Shown here: piece by piece, positions 37,308 to 47,892 of the stretch
How the letters are laid out: each line of letters opens with the position of its first letter
How positions within the stretch are numbered: the first letter of the stretch is position 1
Source: Photorhabdus laumondii subsp. laumondii
GTDB lineage: Bacteria; Pseudomonadota; Gammaproteobacteria; Enterobacterales; Enterobacteriaceae
Length of the DNA: 64,000 nucleotides
Assembly: GCF_003343245.1 (NCBI RefSeq)
Contig: NZ_CP024901.1
Location: 2,108,001-2,172,000, forward strand
Direction of reading: 5' to 3'
Program-made: the position numbers and the translations under genes
Notes under the pieces: model-generated
Told to the model about the DNA's origin: nothing
Database searches by the model: none
The model's input: the letters and a program-made list of their open reading frames with translations, nothing else

Positions 37308-39212
37308 CTATCCGCGCTGACGCCACAGGCTAATCAGGTTGTGATAGTTGGTTTTTATTTTCTGGATCAAACGGTTATCATCAATCTCATTTTTTAGCCA
37401 TTTTAGGGATGGTTGACCAAATAGGGTTCTTCCGACAGCAAAACCTTTGACGATAGACTTGCCGGCTGCGGCATTAAAGCCCATTTCCAGCTCTTCTTGT
37501 GGAGCATCAAGGCCAAGAATAACGACGCCACGGCAATAGGGGTCTCGCTGCTCGATGAGATAGTTAATGTTGTCCCAACTTTCAGAACTGAGAGGTGGGA
37601 GTTTCCACCAATCCGGTTTAACGCCAAGGTTATAAAATCGTCTAAGTGCGCGAATATAGAATTCATCTGAGTGTTTCATTTCCGCAGGTAGAATCACTTC
37701 CAGTAAAAGTTCGTGACCAGATTTACAGCATGCGGCATAAATTTCCCGAATTTTTTTCTCTTGCTCCAGGCGGAGTGGGTGAGCATCTTCTGGATGGAAA
37801 AACACCAGGCATTTGACGATGTGTTCCAGTGGCCAGTCAATAAGTTGGGAACCTATGTTGCCATGTTCCAGACAAAGTGGGCGAGAGCCGGGTAGCTCAA
37901 TTGGGCGGCCTATCCACCAACCTTGACCGGTAATTTCGTTTAAAACATCCTGACCAAACGTGCTGTCACATAACAGGCCTATTTTTCCTTGTAACCCTGC
38001 TTCTGTGGCAACTTCCCGGCTGGCGCGTAATAGAAGTTGTTTTAATGATGAAATACGTTTGATACTGGCATTTGCTTGTCGGGCTAATTCGATAAATTGA
38101 ATACGATGATCAAATGCCATGACGCACAGTTCGTCCCATTGATTTTTACGGGCGCTGATACGGTGAAGGTGATTAAGTGTTTCATCCAAATCAGGGCGTA
38201 GTATTTGATTGGCGCGTGATAGATAGTTATCAAGCTCTGTTTTATCTGGCATTGCCGGTGCGCAGCCATGACGAGAAACAACTAATGCGCCACAGGCATT
38301 AGCGTAAGTACAGGCTTTTTCCCAACCTTCGTTATTTAGATAGCCGCGTAGCAGGCCGGACATAAAAGCATCCCCGGCGCCGAGAACGTTAAGCACATCG
38401 ACAGAAACGCCCTGTATAGTGATGCTGTCATTCAGATCATTAGGGATTTCAGCGGTAAAAATAGAGCATCCCAGTGATCCCCGTTTGCAAACCAATGCAG
38501 CAGATGTGAGTTTACGAATGTTGCGTAGTGCTTCGATAGTATCTGTGGAACCACCAGCAATATGGAACTCTTCTTCTGTGCCAACAATGAGGTCAAATAG
38601 CGATAATACTTCCTGTAGCTGAGCTGTTACCTGTTCCGATGTGATATAACGTGTTTCACCATCTCCCAAAGAAGTTAACCCCCAAAGTACCGGGCGATAA
38701 TCAATATCCATGACCGTTTTCACACGGTTACGGCGGGCGTAGTTGAGGGCCGTCAGCACCGCATCGCGAGTGTTAGGATGAGAAAGATGTGTTCCGGTGA
38801 TAGCCAGACAACGAGCGGATGCAATGTATTCTTCACTGAAATCATCACCGGTAATTGCCATATCGGCGCAGTTATCACGATAGAAGATCAGGGGAAAAGT
38901 GGTTTTATCTTTGATTCCTAGCAGCACCAGTGCCGTAAGGCGTTCTTTATCCGTGGTTAGATGGCTGGTATCACAGCCAACACTTTGCAACTCTTCCCTA
39001 AGGAAACGTCCCATATGCTCATCACCGACTCTGGCTAGCATGGAGGATTTAAGCCCCTGACGAGCGGTACCATAGGCGACATTACCGGAAGAACCCCCAA
39101 GATATTTTGCAAAACTTCCCATGTCTTCCAGACGTGCTCCGATTTGTTGGCCGTAAAGGTCAACGGCGATTCGTCCCATGCAGATGACATCAAATTTTTT
39201 TTGCTGCTCCAT
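37308..39212 (-). CDS. iolC: IolC, 5-dehydro-2-deoxygluconokinase with C-terminal DUF2090/aldolase-like domain
   Basis: 634 residues. N-terminal PfkB sugar kinase (residues ~5-325): KYLGGSSGNVAYGTARQG and the ATP/anion motif VLNVLGAGDAFMSGLLRGYL. C-terminal ~300 residues form the DUF2090 domain (ELCVMAFDHRIQFIELA, GLLCDSTFGQDVL, FHPEDAHPLR, GVVILGLDAPQEELEMGF), a class I aldolase-like barrel. The kinase makes 2-deoxy-5-keto-gluconate 6-phosphate. No separate iolJ aldolase lies in the locus, so the second domain probably cleaves the product. Start ATG with AAGGA. Confidence 0.94.
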   Translation of the reverse strand: MEQQKKFDVICMGRIAVDLYGQQIGARLEDMGSFAKYLGGSSGNVAYGTARQGLKSSMLARVGDEHMGRFLREELQSVGCDTSHLTTDKERLTALVLLGIKDKTTFPLIFYRDNCADMAITGDDFSEEYIASARCLAITGTHLSHPNTRDAVLTALNYARRNRVKTVMDIDYRPVLWGLTSLGDGETRYITSEQVTAQLQEVLSLFDLIVGTEEEFHIAGGSTDTIEALRNIRKLTSAALVCKRGSLGCSIFTAEIPNDLNDSITIQGVSVDVLNVLGAGDAFMSGLLRGYLNNEGWEKACTYANACGALVVSRHGCAPAMPDKTELDNYLSRANQILRPDLDETLNHLHRISARKNQWDELCVMAFDHRIQFIELARQANASIKRISSLKQLLLRASREVATEAGLQGKIGLLCDSTFGQDVLNEITGQGWWIGRPIELPGSRPLCLEHGNIGSQLIDWPLEHIVKCLVFFHPEDAHPLRLEQEKKIREIYAACCKSGHELLLEVILPAEMKHSDEFYIRALRRFYNLGVKPDWWKLPPLSSESWDNINYLIEQRDPYCRGVVILGLDAPQEELEMGFNAAAGKSIVKGFAVGRTLFGQPSLKWLKNEIDDNRLIQKIKTNYHNLISLWRQRG

Positions 39213-39287
39213 TGAACAATTCCTTATTAAGTACAACATCAAGCGTTGCTATGATGAGCTCCGACAGTGGAAGATTGATAAAAATAA

Positions 39288-40421
39288 TTAATTAATTTCA
39301 GTGACATTCACCCAACGTTGCTCTTGATAAGAATGAGCAATGGCATCCAGAATACGTGAGACTTTCCAACCTTCGGTGAAATCTGGCCATATCGCTTTAT
39401 TGCTGGCGATGCCATTGATCAAGTCTCTGATTTCCACTGTTTTTTGATCATTGAAGCCGATGCCGTGACCTGCACCGAGACAGAATGGCGCATAGTCAGG
39501 ATGTTCTGGTCCAATAAGAATAGTTTTAAAGCCTTGGCGGTTTGCTGGTTCATCGTGACGGTAAAGTTTTAGTTCGGCCATTCTTTCTTGTGTAAAGCTC
39601 AAAGCACCTTTTGTTCCTGTAATGGTGTAGCTCAAACCCATTTTGCGACCGCAAGCAATACGGGAGGTTTCAATAATACCCCTTGCTCCGCTGTTGAAAC
39701 GTACCATAGCATGTGCTTGATCTTCGTTTTCTACCGCAACCATAATGCTAGAGCCGGTTTTTTCCGGGCGTTGTTTGATAACAGTGGTCATGTCTGCGCA
39801 AACAGTTTGGATATCCCCAACCAGGTACTGCGCCATATTGATGATATGAGCAGCAAGATCGCCTAATGCACCTAATCCAGCTTTATCTTTGAAACAGTGC
39901 CAGTGGATAGGAGTGAATGGATCGGCCATATAATCTTCGTTATGAGTGCCGTAGAAGTGAATAACCTCACCTATTTCACCATTCGAAATGATCTCTTTAG
40001 CCAGTTGTGCGGTAGGGTTTTTCATATAGTTAAAACCGACTAATGTTTTCACTCTGGCTTTTTTGGCGGCTTCGACCATTAATTTTGCATCATGTGAGTT
40101 TAGTGCCAGTGGTTTTTCACAATAAACATGCTTGCCATGTTTGATCGCTTCGAGAGCCATCTCTTTATGAAGGAAATTTGGTGAGCAGATATCAACAACA
40201 TGAATATCGGGATCTGATACTAATTTGCGCCAATTATCAGTAAAACGCCGGAAACCTAATTGCTCAGACCGTTTTGCGGCGAGTTCAGCAGAAACTTCCG
40301 CTACCATTTCACAAACTAGTTTGCCTGCCAGAGGGAAAACAGTCGGCGCTTGTGCGTAAGCAATGGCATGCGTCCGTCCGATGTAACCAGTACCGATTAG
40401 GCCGATACGAATCTCTTCCAT
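39288..40421 (-). CDS. Gfo/Idh/MocA dehydrogenase, inositol-related
   Basis: 377 residues. Rossmann start IRIGLIGTGYIGRTHAIAY, the EKP motif in HVYCEKPLALNSHDAKLMV, and the GFO_IDH_MocA C-domain (GALGDLAAHIINMAQYLVG). First gene of the unit leading to iolC-iolE-iolB, so it probably oxidises an inositol isomer (scyllo- or D-chiro-inositol) or interconverts inososes. It is a second dehydrogenase besides IolG (42775-43761). The exact substrate cannot be read from sequence. Confidence 0.88.
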   Translation of the reverse strand: MEEIRIGLIGTGYIGRTHAIAYAQAPTVFPLAGKLVCEMVAEVSAELAAKRSEQLGFRRFTDNWRKLVSDPDIHVVDICSPNFLHKEMALEAIKHGKHVYCEKPLALNSHDAKLMVEAAKKARVKTLVGFNYMKNPTAQLAKEIISNGEIGEVIHFYGTHNEDYMADPFTPIHWHCFKDKAGLGALGDLAAHIINMAQYLVGDIQTVCADMTTVIKQRPEKTGSSIMVAVENEDQAHAMVRFNSGARGIIETSRIACGRKMGLSYTITGTKGALSFTQERMAELKLYRHDEPANRQGFKTILIGPEHPDYAPFCLGAGHGIGFNDQKTVEIRDLINGIASNKAIWPDFTEGWKVSRILDAIAHSYQEQRWVNVTEIN

Positions 40422-40462
40422 ATAGTTGTTTCTCCGAATAGAAGGAAGCGGATAGGTCGTTT

Positions 40463-40587
40463 ATACCCGTTATCCTTCAAGTTGCCTCTTTGTTGGCTGC
40501 ACTCACTCACCCCGGTCACATCGTTATCTGTGCTCCCGGGGATTCGCTCCCTTGCCGTCGCGATGCATCTTGAAATCCATAGGGTAT
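40463..40587 (-). repeat. ERIC element, copy 4
   Basis: Complete ERIC in inverted orientation: ATACCCGTTATCCTTCAAG at the left, CACCCCGGTCACAT core and the complement of ATACCCTATGGATTTCAAGA at the right. It stands about 40 bp upstream of the iolG-like gene, within its 5' untranslated region if the promoter is at the palindrome. Confidence 0.93.
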
Positions 40588-40662
40588 ATTGTTGCAGTCA
40601 ATTCTTTAGTGTTTGCCAGTTAGCCTTGGTTATTGTCGTATACCTGTTATAGGAAATATTTG

Positions 40663-40685
40663 TTTCATTTTCAACTTAAATGAAA
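40663..40685 (-). promoter_or_regulatory. candidate IolR operator upstream of the iolG-like/iolCEB unit
   Basis: TTTCATTT-N7-AAATGAAA, a perfect 8-bp inverted repeat. The same arms form part of the palindrome in front of iolR. Assignment to IolR is inference from sharing. Confidence 0.5.
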
Positions 40686-40861
40686 ACATTAGTTCCAAGT
40701 TGTGATCTGATAAGGGTTTTTAGGTAACATCTCGTTATATAAGGTTAATTTTATAATGAGTTAGGTACCATTCAGAGGTAAGAACAGAAAAAATAGAATA
40801 TTAGAATTTTTGTTTCATTTATGGCTTGGTATATATGGAGTGTGTGTTGGTTAGCAAATCT

Positions 40862-40904
40862 CCAGGATTTCCTCTTTCAAATATGGGATGCAGGGAAATC
40901 CTGG
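40862..40904. repeat. 11-bp inverted repeat after the SSS transporter
   Basis: CCAGGATTTCC (40862-40872) and GGAAATCCTGG (40894-40904) pair perfectly across 21 nt, 52 nt after the transporter stop. No T-run, so a stability hairpin or an attenuator-like element rather than a strong terminator. Confidence 0.5.
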
Positions 40905-40955
40905 CAGTGAGTTATTCTGATAATAATATTGGAGTAATAAAGTCAGTTATTTATT

Positions 40956-42659
40956 TTATCTACCTGTTCTTTTTGGTGTACTATTTATTGCAAGCTTGCT
41001 GAATAGCGTTTTACCTATCTGGTATAGCGCATAAGATAGTATTAATGCAGCAGAAAGGTAATAAATAATCATGATTACTTTGGGAACGTTATGTGCAAGA
41101 AATACGTATATAGAGATTGAACATAGTGTAATTAACCATGCAACGGGTTTCACCATAGACCAAGGTGTAATATTTACCTGTTCGGTATAAACATCTGCAA
41201 ATGGTTTAGCTGGAAAAAAGTAGCCAATAGCCAACATGAAAATAACATTGAGAACAAATAAAATGCCAACCAGATGAAAAAAGTGCAGGTCAATTTTTAA
41301 AATAAAATTACAGATAATATAGGCAGACATCCCGAATAATAGGCCAAGTTTAGCGGCAATAGGCGGCACTCGTTTGGTCATCAGACCAACTAATACCACG
41401 CTGAGAATTGGCGCGTTAAAAATTCCTTGTAATTGTTGAATGAGATAGAACAGACCATCCGGTGCATTAGCGACTAATGGTGCGACGATCATAGTGATTA
41501 ACGCTAGCCCGATCCCTAGATATTTACTCATAGCGACTGTTTGAGTTTCGGTGGCATTTTGGTTGATTCGCGGTTTGTAAATATTGACGATAAACAGTGT
41601 TACAGATGAATTAAGTCCGCCGCTGAATGTGGAAAATACCGCACCGACCACCACCGCGGCGAAGAAACCAACCAATATTTCCGGTAGAATTAAATGGACT
41701 AATTCTGGATAAGCGTTATCTGGATTATCTATTTGTCCTTTGAAAATATGGAAAGCAATAATGCCTGGCAAAATAATAATAGACGGCATGATGAGTTTAA
41801 GTAAAGCACACAACATGACGCCTTTTTGTCCTTCGGCGAGATTTTTTGCACCAAGAGCCTTCTGAACAATGGATTGATTGGTACACCAAAAAAACATATT
41901 GGAAACAATTAAGCCGGTAAATAATGTAGAGAAAGGAACCAGAGAATCTTCACTACCGATGGAGTTAAATTTATCAGGATTAGATTGATAAACTTCAACT
42001 AATCCTTGCCAGGCATTGCCATTGCCGACATAGAGCAGAGCAAAAATGGTTACCATTAACCCACCAACGATTAAGCCAATGCCGTTAATGGTATCCGCGG
42101 CGGCAATGGCTTTAATACCGCCAAAGATGGCATAGACCGCACCTAATCCACCAACGCCCCAAACCATAATCCATAATGCCGTAGTTTTATCAATCCTGAA
42201 TACATTGGAAACCTGAAATAGACTTTCCAATGCAATCGCGCCGGTATACAGCACAATGGGGAGTAGTGAAATGATATACATAGCCAGGAAAAGAATTGAG
42301 GTAATAAGCAGCGTATTTTTATCAAATCGGCGTTCAAGATATTCCGGGATGGTTGAAATACCGAGTTTCAGATATTTAGGCAGGAAATAGATAGCGAATA
42401 GAACGATTGTCACCGCGGCTATCACTTCCCAAGCCATAACGATAAAGCCAGTTCGGAATGCTAATCCATTTAAACCGATTAAATGCTCTGTGGACAGGTT
42501 CATCAATAACATAGAGCTACCAATATAAACACCTGTGAGAGATCGTCCGCCAAGAAAATAGCCTTCAGTGGATTCTGTCAGACGAGCATTATGGGTTTTG
42601 TAATAAGCGAAGCCAGCCACTAATAAGGTAAAACCAATAAATGAGAGAAAAGCTAACAT
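40956..42659 (-). CDS. sodium:solute symporter, probable inositol uptake
   Basis: 567 residues, about 14 transmembrane helices, SSS/SGLT family: FLGGRSLTGVYIGSSMLLMNLSTEHLIGLNG near the start, STIPEYLERRFDKNT, and VGAVFSTFSGGLNSSVTLF in helix 8. Placed after iolG in the iol locus, so myo-inositol is the likely substrate, taken up with sodium. The frame opens at 42698, but the ATG at 42659 has GGAGG 5 nt upstream. Inner membrane. Confidence 0.9.
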   Translation of the reverse strand: MLAFLSFIGFTLLVAGFAYYKTHNARLTESTEGYFLGGRSLTGVYIGSSMLLMNLSTEHLIGLNGLAFRTGFIVMAWEVIAAVTIVLFAIYFLPKYLKLGISTIPEYLERRFDKNTLLITSILFLAMYIISLLPIVLYTGAIALESLFQVSNVFRIDKTTALWIMVWGVGGLGAVYAIFGGIKAIAAADTINGIGLIVGGLMVTIFALLYVGNGNAWQGLVEVYQSNPDKFNSIGSEDSLVPFSTLFTGLIVSNMFFWCTNQSIVQKALGAKNLAEGQKGVMLCALLKLIMPSIIILPGIIAFHIFKGQIDNPDNAYPELVHLILPEILVGFFAAVVVGAVFSTFSGGLNSSVTLFIVNIYKPRINQNATETQTVAMSKYLGIGLALITMIVAPLVANAPDGLFYLIQQLQGIFNAPILSVVLVGLMTKRVPPIAAKLGLLFGMSAYIICNFILKIDLHFFHLVGILFVLNVIFMLAIGYFFPAKPFADVYTEQVNITPWSMVKPVAWLITLCSISIYVFLAHNVPKVIMIIYYLSAALILSYALYQIGKTLFSKLAINSTPKRTGR

Positions 42660-42774
42660 ACTATCCTCCAAGCCTGATTGACTATTTTCAGGCAGCAATA
42701 TGCTGACGGGAAAGCGGCCTTTCCCGTTTTTAGGGTGAAAATAAATGTGAGTCAGTTAGAAATGTAGGGCTGTT

Positions 42775-43761
42775 TTATAATCTGATTTCTTTACCTGAAT
42801 GTAAGGATTCGAGAGCTTTATCAGCCAGATAAAGTGCCTGTTCGCCATCAGTGCCATTACATTCTGGTGTGGCACGACCCGCCATGACATCGACAAAATG
42901 GTCCCATTCAGCAATGTAGGCTTCCCGGTAACGTTGCAGGAAGAAATGCTCTGGCTTGGCTGTTAAACAACCGCTGTTTTCCCAGAGTTCAACGCTGTTT
43001 TCTTTGATGTTGCCGGCGCTAAGCAGCCCTTTTTCACCATGCAATTCAATCCGTTGGTCATAGCCGTACCCGGAGCGACGGCTATTGGTAATGGTTGCCA
43101 TTGCCCCTGATGGGAATTTCATAACGATAAAGGCGGTGTCAATATCACCCGCTTGCCCAATTGCTGGATCAACCAGATTACTGCCTTGGGCGTAGATCGA
43201 GCAGGGTTCCTCACCAATAATGAAACGTGCCATATCGAAGTCATGTATTGTCATATCCCGGAACATACCACCAGAACCTTTGACATATTCAGCAGAAGGA
43301 GGAGAGGGATCACGGGAAATAATCAGCAGAGATTCGGCTTTTCCTATCGCGCCGGCGTCAAACAGGGTTTTTACTCGGCGGAATTGCGGATCATAACGGC
43401 GGTTAAAGCCAACAAATAAGGGAACCTGATACTGTTTAATCGTTGCAAGGCACTGACGAACACGTTCAATATCAAGATGAACCGGTTTTTCACAGAAGAT
43501 TTTTTTATGATGTTTTGCTGCGAGTTCGATCAGGTCTGCATGAGTATCTGTTGCTGAGGCAATAAGAACACCATCTATTTGAGGGTCAGACATTGCCTGT
43601 TCAATAGTTTGTCTTTTTGTTTGGTATTGCTGTACTAAAAGTTCAGCACTTTTCTGATGGGGATCGACAACCGAATAAAGAGAAGTTTCTTTATGATGAG
43701 AGATATTTGCTGCGTGTACTTGCCCAATTCGTCCAGCGCCAAATAATGCAATGTTGAACAT
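42775..43761 (-). CDS. iolG: IolG, myo-inositol 2-dehydrogenase
   Basis: 328 residues: NAD-binding MFNIALFGAGRIGQVHAANI, EKP motif in KKIFCEKPVHLDIERV, and the catalytic region GGMFRDMTIHDFDMARFIIGEEP with the Asp/His pair of inositol dehydrogenases. It oxidises myo-inositol to scyllo-inosose, the first step. The ATG at 43761 follows AAGGAG; 21 upstream in-frame codons are not used. First gene of a two-gene unit with the transporter. Confidence 0.94.
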   Translation of the reverse strand: MFNIALFGAGRIGQVHAANISHHKETSLYSVVDPHQKSAELLVQQYQTKRQTIEQAMSDPQIDGVLIASATDTHADLIELAAKHHKKIFCEKPVHLDIERVRQCLATIKQYQVPLFVGFNRRYDPQFRRVKTLFDAGAIGKAESLLIISRDPSPPSAEYVKGSGGMFRDMTIHDFDMARFIIGEEPCSIYAQGSNLVDPAIGQAGDIDTAFIVMKFPSGAMATITNSRRSGYGYDQRIELHGEKGLLSAGNIKENSVELWENSGCLTAKPEHFFLQRYREAYIAEWDHFVDVMAGRATPECNGTDGEQALYLADKALESLHSGKEIRL

Positions 43762-44126
43762 GGATGCTCCTTGATACCTAAGTATCTGCTTATGAGATAC
43801 TTTAAAATATATCAAATAAAACATTTATTTCAATTTATCAATATTTGGAAATTATATTTTTGAGTGTGGCGTAGCATTTTGTTAATAACAATATTGAATT
43901 TGTGTTAATTAGATCACGTAAAGTAAGATTGATACTGGATGGAGTGGAGAATTTGTCCTTTAAAAACAAATTATAATATGCATTCGACTCACTATATGGT
44001 TACGCTTGGTTATAGAGATTAATGAAAGGAAAAGAGTCACTTATTTCCAGAATAAAAATTTCAAAAATGGTATTGAAAGCGGTGAGGAAAGGGAAAATGG
44101 CCTGCAAGATAGCAGGCCACTAACAT
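43762..44126. other. promoter region of iolG
   Basis: 365 bases between iolD and iolG. Upstream of iolG the minus strand reads TTGAAATAAATGTTTTATTT (43814-43833), similar to a sequence upstream of iolA (TGAAATATATGTTTTATTTT, 47651-47670), so it may be a regulator site. The iolD terminator is at its right end. Confidence 0.4.
44089..44119 (-). terminator. Rho-independent terminator of iolAD
   Basis: TGGCCTGC pairs with GCAGGCCA (44098-44105 with 44112-44119), followed on the minus strand by TTTTCCCTTTCC. It lies 8 nt after the iolD stop. Confidence 0.75.
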
Positions 44127-46061
44127 CTAGTACTGACGCACTTTGGTTGCAACCATCTCCTTTATTTTTTTTGCGGCAGATTCTATCGCTGGGTTTTCTG
44201 CTACTTGTGCTGTGCCTACTCGCCAGCATGATTCATAATCATGCGTCATTGTTTTAGGTAACACTTTGATATCTATGAGTACTGGTACCGTCTGTTTTTG
44301 GGCTTCCTGTAACGCACAAAGCAGTTGTTGCTCATCGTGGACTCGGTAACTTTTGCAGCCGTAGCTTTCTGCATTTTTGGCGAAGTCGACTTTAATCAGT
44401 TTGCCATCCATGTTGCCGCTTTCTGGGTTACGATAACGATTTTCTGTTCCGAAACTGCCCATCCCTTGGCTCATTTGCAGATTATTGATGCAGCCAAATC
44501 CCGCGTTATCAAATAGCAACACGGTGATTTTGATATTTTCCTGTACTGCGGTTTGCAGCTCTGAATGAAGCATCATATAAGCGCCATCACCGACTATGGC
44601 ATAAACCGGTTGGTTGGGGCAGGCTAGTTTAGCGCCAATAGCAGCGGCTATTTCATAGCCCATACAGGAATAGCCATACTCAAGATGATAGGTATCCGGT
44701 TGTTTGGGTTGCCATAATCGCTGTAAATCGCCAGGGAGGGAACCTGATGCGCCAACAATAATCGCTTCGGGCTCAAGATATTTGTCTAATAATCCCAATA
44801 CGCTAGTTTGTGTCAGGCGGGTTTGTAATGTTTGGCTGTACTCTTCCAATTTATCATCGAGATGACCGGGAATTTCTGGTGTGAAATCTGCCTGATACTC
44901 AATGTTGAACAGACGATTTAACTCTTTTCTCCATGTTTCCCGTGCCTGATGAATCTCATCTTGATAACCACTGCGATAATTCAATTTAATAAGTTGTTCT
45001 GCAATAGCGTTTAACCCTGCTTGGGCGTCTGATACAACGGGTATTGCATCCAGTTTGCAGGCGTCGAATTCCGCTACATTGATAGTGAGAAATTCAACTT
45101 CTGGGTGCTGAAATAGCGATTTGGATGCAGTGGTGAAATCAGTAAACCGGGTGCCAACGCCAATAATCAAATCGGCCTCTTTGGCGATCAGGTTGGCCGC
45201 AAGACAGCCTGTTGTGCCTAAGCCACCACAATTAAGGGGATGGTCGGCAATTACGGTGCTTTTACCTGCTTGTGTTTCAGCAAAAGGAATATTGAAGTGT
45301 TCTGCGAACTGACGAAAAGCGTTATGAGCTTCTGAATAGCGCACTCCACCACCACAGATAAGTAAAGGTTTTTTCTTGCGGTTTATGAGTGCCACCGCAT
45401 CGTTAATCATGGCGACAGAAGCAGGACGGCGTTCAATGCGGTGAATTCGTTTTTGGAAGAAATAGTCAGGAAAATCCCAAATCTCGCCTTGAACGTCTTG
45501 TGGTAGGCAAATTGTGACGGCACCAGTATCGGCTGGATCGGTCAGAACTCGCATCGCATTAATCATAGCGCTCATTAGCTGTTCTGGTCTGGAGATACGA
45601 TCCCAATAACGAGAAACAGGGCGGAAACAGTCATTGGTGCTGATAGTATGGTCGTGGAACTGTTCAACCTGTTGTAAGACTGGATCAGGTTGACGGCAGG
45701 CGAAGAGATCACCGGGTAATAACAGCAGAGGAATGCGATTAGCTGTGGCAGTTGCCGCAGCGGTTACCATATTGGCGGAGCCAGGGCCAACAGAGGAGGT
45801 TACGGCAAAAATCTGTTTGCGCTTTTTCTGTTTAGCAAAACCTGTGGCGATATGGGCCATACCTTGCTCATTGCATCCTTGGTAAACGGTCAAGTGACCA
45901 GGATCTTGCTCCAGTGCTTGCCCCAATCCAACAACATTACCGTGACCAAAAATGGTAAAGATTCCTCTGATGAATGGGTATTGCTCTCCGTCTGCTTCCA
46001 CATATTGCTGGTTCAGGAATTTCACCAATGCTTGAGCTGCTGTCATTGTTGATTTGTTCAT
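44127..46061 (-). CDS. iolD: IolD, trihydroxycyclohexane-1,2-dione hydrolase
   Basis: 644 residues, thiamine-diphosphate enzyme. PYR domain ([33 protein letters not shown], with the catalytic Glu region near [18 protein letters not shown]), central domain, and PP domain with the TPP motif [31 protein letters not shown]. It opens the ring of the diketo-inositol to 5-deoxy-glucuronate. An ATG at 46076 gives five more residues; the ATG at 46061 has GGAG 9 nt upstream and is preferred. It follows iolA almost without a gap. Confidence 0.93.
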   Translation of the reverse strand: MNKSTMTAAQALVKFLNQQYVEADGEQYPFIRGIFTIFGHGNVVGLGQALEQDPGHLTVYQGCNEQGMAHIATGFAKQKKRKQIFAVTSSVGPGSANMVTAAATATANRIPLLLLPGDLFACRQPDPVLQQVEQFHDHTISTNDCFRPVSRYWDRISRPEQLMSAMINAMRVLTDPADTGAVTICLPQDVQGEIWDFPDYFFQKRIHRIERRPASVAMINDAVALINRKKKPLLICGGGVRYSEAHNAFRQFAEHFNIPFAETQAGKSTVIADHPLNCGGLGTTGCLAANLIAKEADLIIGVGTRFTDFTTASKSLFQHPEVEFLTINVAEFDACKLDAIPVVSDAQAGLNAIAEQLIKLNYRSGYQDEIHQARETWRKELNRLFNIEYQADFTPEIPGHLDDKLEEYSQTLQTRLTQTSVLGLLDKYLEPEAIIVGASGSLPGDLQRLWQPKQPDTYHLEYGYSCMGYEIAAAIGAKLACPNQPVYAIVGDGAYMMLHSELQTAVQENIKITVLLFDNAGFGCINNLQMSQGMGSFGTENRYRNPESGNMDGKLIKVDFAKNAESYGCKSYRVHDEQQLLCALQEAQKQTVPVLIDIKVLPKTMTHDYESCWRVGTAQVAENPAIESAAKKIKEMVATKVRQY

Positions 46062-46077
46062 GTTACAGGACTCCATT

Positions 46078-47589
46078 TTATTCCATTGTTGGCATCACAA
46101 AATTGCTGGAATGATGTTCTAGCCTGATACTTGCTGGCCAGCGGCTGGTAACAGTTTTCATGCGGGTGTAGAAGCGAACGCCATCATTACCGTGAACGTT
46201 AAGTGGGCCAAAAATTGAGCGTTTCCAGCCCCCGAAGCTGTGGAAGGCCATTGGTACCGGAATGGGAATATTGATGCCTACCATACCCGCTTGTACATCT
46301 TCGCTAAACTGGCGAGCTGTTTCTCCGTCGCGGGTGAATATCGCGGTACCATTACCATATTGATGGCAGTTAATTAATGTTAGCGCGGTGGCATAATCGG
46401 GTACACGGACAATTGACAGAACAGGACCGAAGATCTCTTCTTGATAGATTTTCATCTCCGGCGTGACATTATCGAACAGCGTCGGGCCAATAAAATAGCC
46501 ATTTTCATAACCGGGAACCTTGAGTTGACGGCCATCAATTAACAAGCTGGCCCCCTGTTTTTCGCCACTATCGATGTAATCACAGATTTTAGCTTGGTGT
46601 TGGGCGGAGATAACGGGACCCATATCGTTTTCTGTAGTTGCGACAATACCGGGACCGACAGATATTTTGTTGATCTGTTGACGTAATTTTTCAATTAATG
46701 CATCTGCCGTTTCATCCCCAATCGCTAATACAACAGACAGTGCCATGCAACGTTCACCTGCTGCACCAAATGCTGCACCTGCAATAGCACTGCTAGCCAT
46801 ATCGAGATCGGCATCTGGCATCAGAATACAGTGATTTTTTGCGCCTCCCAACGCCTGACAGCGTTTCCCGTGAGCTGAGGCGGTAGTGTAGATATATTCA
46901 GCGACAGGCGTTGAACCCACAAAGCTGACAGCTTGCACGTGTGGATCTGTTAGTAGTATATCGACGGCTTCTTTATCGCCGTTGATAACATTAAATACGC
47001 CATTGGGTAAACCGGATTGTTTAAGTAGTGATGCTAATTCAAGCGCGAGAGAGGGATCTTTTTCTGAAGGTTTCAATACGAAAGTATTCCCTGTCGCTAA
47101 TGCGATAGGAAACATCCACATAGGAACCATTGCCGGGAAGTTGAAAGGGGTAATGCCAACACAAACGCCTAAAGGCTGCATTAATGAATGGCTGTCCACT
47201 CCTGTCCCGGTATTCGCGGAATGTTCACCTTTTTGTAGATGAGGGATGCCACAGGCAAACTCAACGACTTCCAGACCACGAGTTAATTCACCGATAGCAT
47301 CTGAATAGATTTTTCCGTGTTCTTCTGAAATCAATCGTGCCAGTTTGTCTATATTAGCTTCCAGTAATGTTTTGAACTGGAACATGACACGAGCACGTTT
47401 CAGTGGTGATATTTTAGACCATTCTCTGTAAGCTTGATGAGCGATTTCAATTGCCTGTTCAACTTCATGGGCTGTGCTTAGTGCTACCTGACGTATCTGT
47501 TTTCCTGTTGCTGGATTGAAAACCGGCGAAAAACGGGTGCTATAACTGGGAATAAGTTGCCCATTAACATAATTCTGTACCTGTTCCAT
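46078..47589 (-). CDS. iolA: IolA/MmsA, methylmalonate-semialdehyde dehydrogenase
   Basis: 503 residues, CoA-acylating aldehyde dehydrogenase: [52 protein letters not shown], catalytic Cys in [35 protein letters not shown]. It converts malonic semialdehyde from the pathway to acetyl-CoA and CO2. The frame extends 33 codons upstream, but the ATG at 47589 follows AGAGG and matches the family start ([13 protein letters not shown]). Operon iolA-iolD, divergent from iolR. Confidence 0.94.
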   Translation of the reverse strand: MEQVQNYVNGQLIPSYSTRFSPVFNPATGKQIRQVALSTAHEVEQAIEIAHQAYREWSKISPLKRARVMFQFKTLLEANIDKLARLISEEHGKIYSDAIGELTRGLEVVEFACGIPHLQKGEHSANTGTGVDSHSLMQPLGVCVGITPFNFPAMVPMWMFPIALATGNTFVLKPSEKDPSLALELASLLKQSGLPNGVFNVINGDKEAVDILLTDPHVQAVSFVGSTPVAEYIYTTASAHGKRCQALGGAKNHCILMPDADLDMASSAIAGAAFGAAGERCMALSVVLAIGDETADALIEKLRQQINKISVGPGIVATTENDMGPVISAQHQAKICDYIDSGEKQGASLLIDGRQLKVPGYENGYFIGPTLFDNVTPEMKIYQEEIFGPVLSIVRVPDYATALTLINCHQYGNGTAIFTRDGETARQFSEDVQAGMVGINIPIPVPMAFHSFGGWKRSIFGPLNVHGNDGVRFYTRMKTVTSRWPASIRLEHHSSNFVMPTME

Positions 47590-47802
47590 TCTGAGCCTCT
47601 TTTGCGGATTTGATGTTAGTACTGAATCGGAAACTTTGATAATAGATATATGAAATATATGTTTTATTTTCAATATGATTTGGAACAAAAGGCAATTAAT
47701 GTGATCGGCGTAAAGTTTCTATGAATTACCGATAATTAGGTGACTAATTAGATGTTAATCAATATAGTGGTAATAATAAATCATTACAATGAATGGATTA
47801 TG

Positions 47803-47832
47803 TATTTCATTTTTAACTATAAAAATGAAATA
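47803..47832. promoter_or_regulatory. candidate IolR operator in the iolA-iolR intergenic region
   Basis: TATTTCATTTTT-AACTAT-AAAAATGAAATA, a perfect 12-bp inverted repeat 60 nt before iolR. It shares TTTCATTT/AAATGAAA with the palindrome at 40663. RpiR-type repressors bind such inverted repeats. The whole gap 47590-47892 is otherwise AT-rich and non-coding. Confidence 0.6.
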
Positions 47833-47892
47833 TGATTCAGCTTATACGGTAAAACGATTACAATTGCTGGCGATAAATTTTATGGGGGATTT

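Larger units (their letters stand above)
40422..40955. other. promoter region of the iolG-like/iolCEB unit, with ERIC and hairpin
   Basis: Gap of 534 bases holding ERIC copy 4 (40463-40587), a TTTCATTT/AAATGAAA palindrome (40663-40685) and an 11-bp hairpin (40862-40904) near the end of the transporter gene. No coding frame. Confidence 0.5.
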
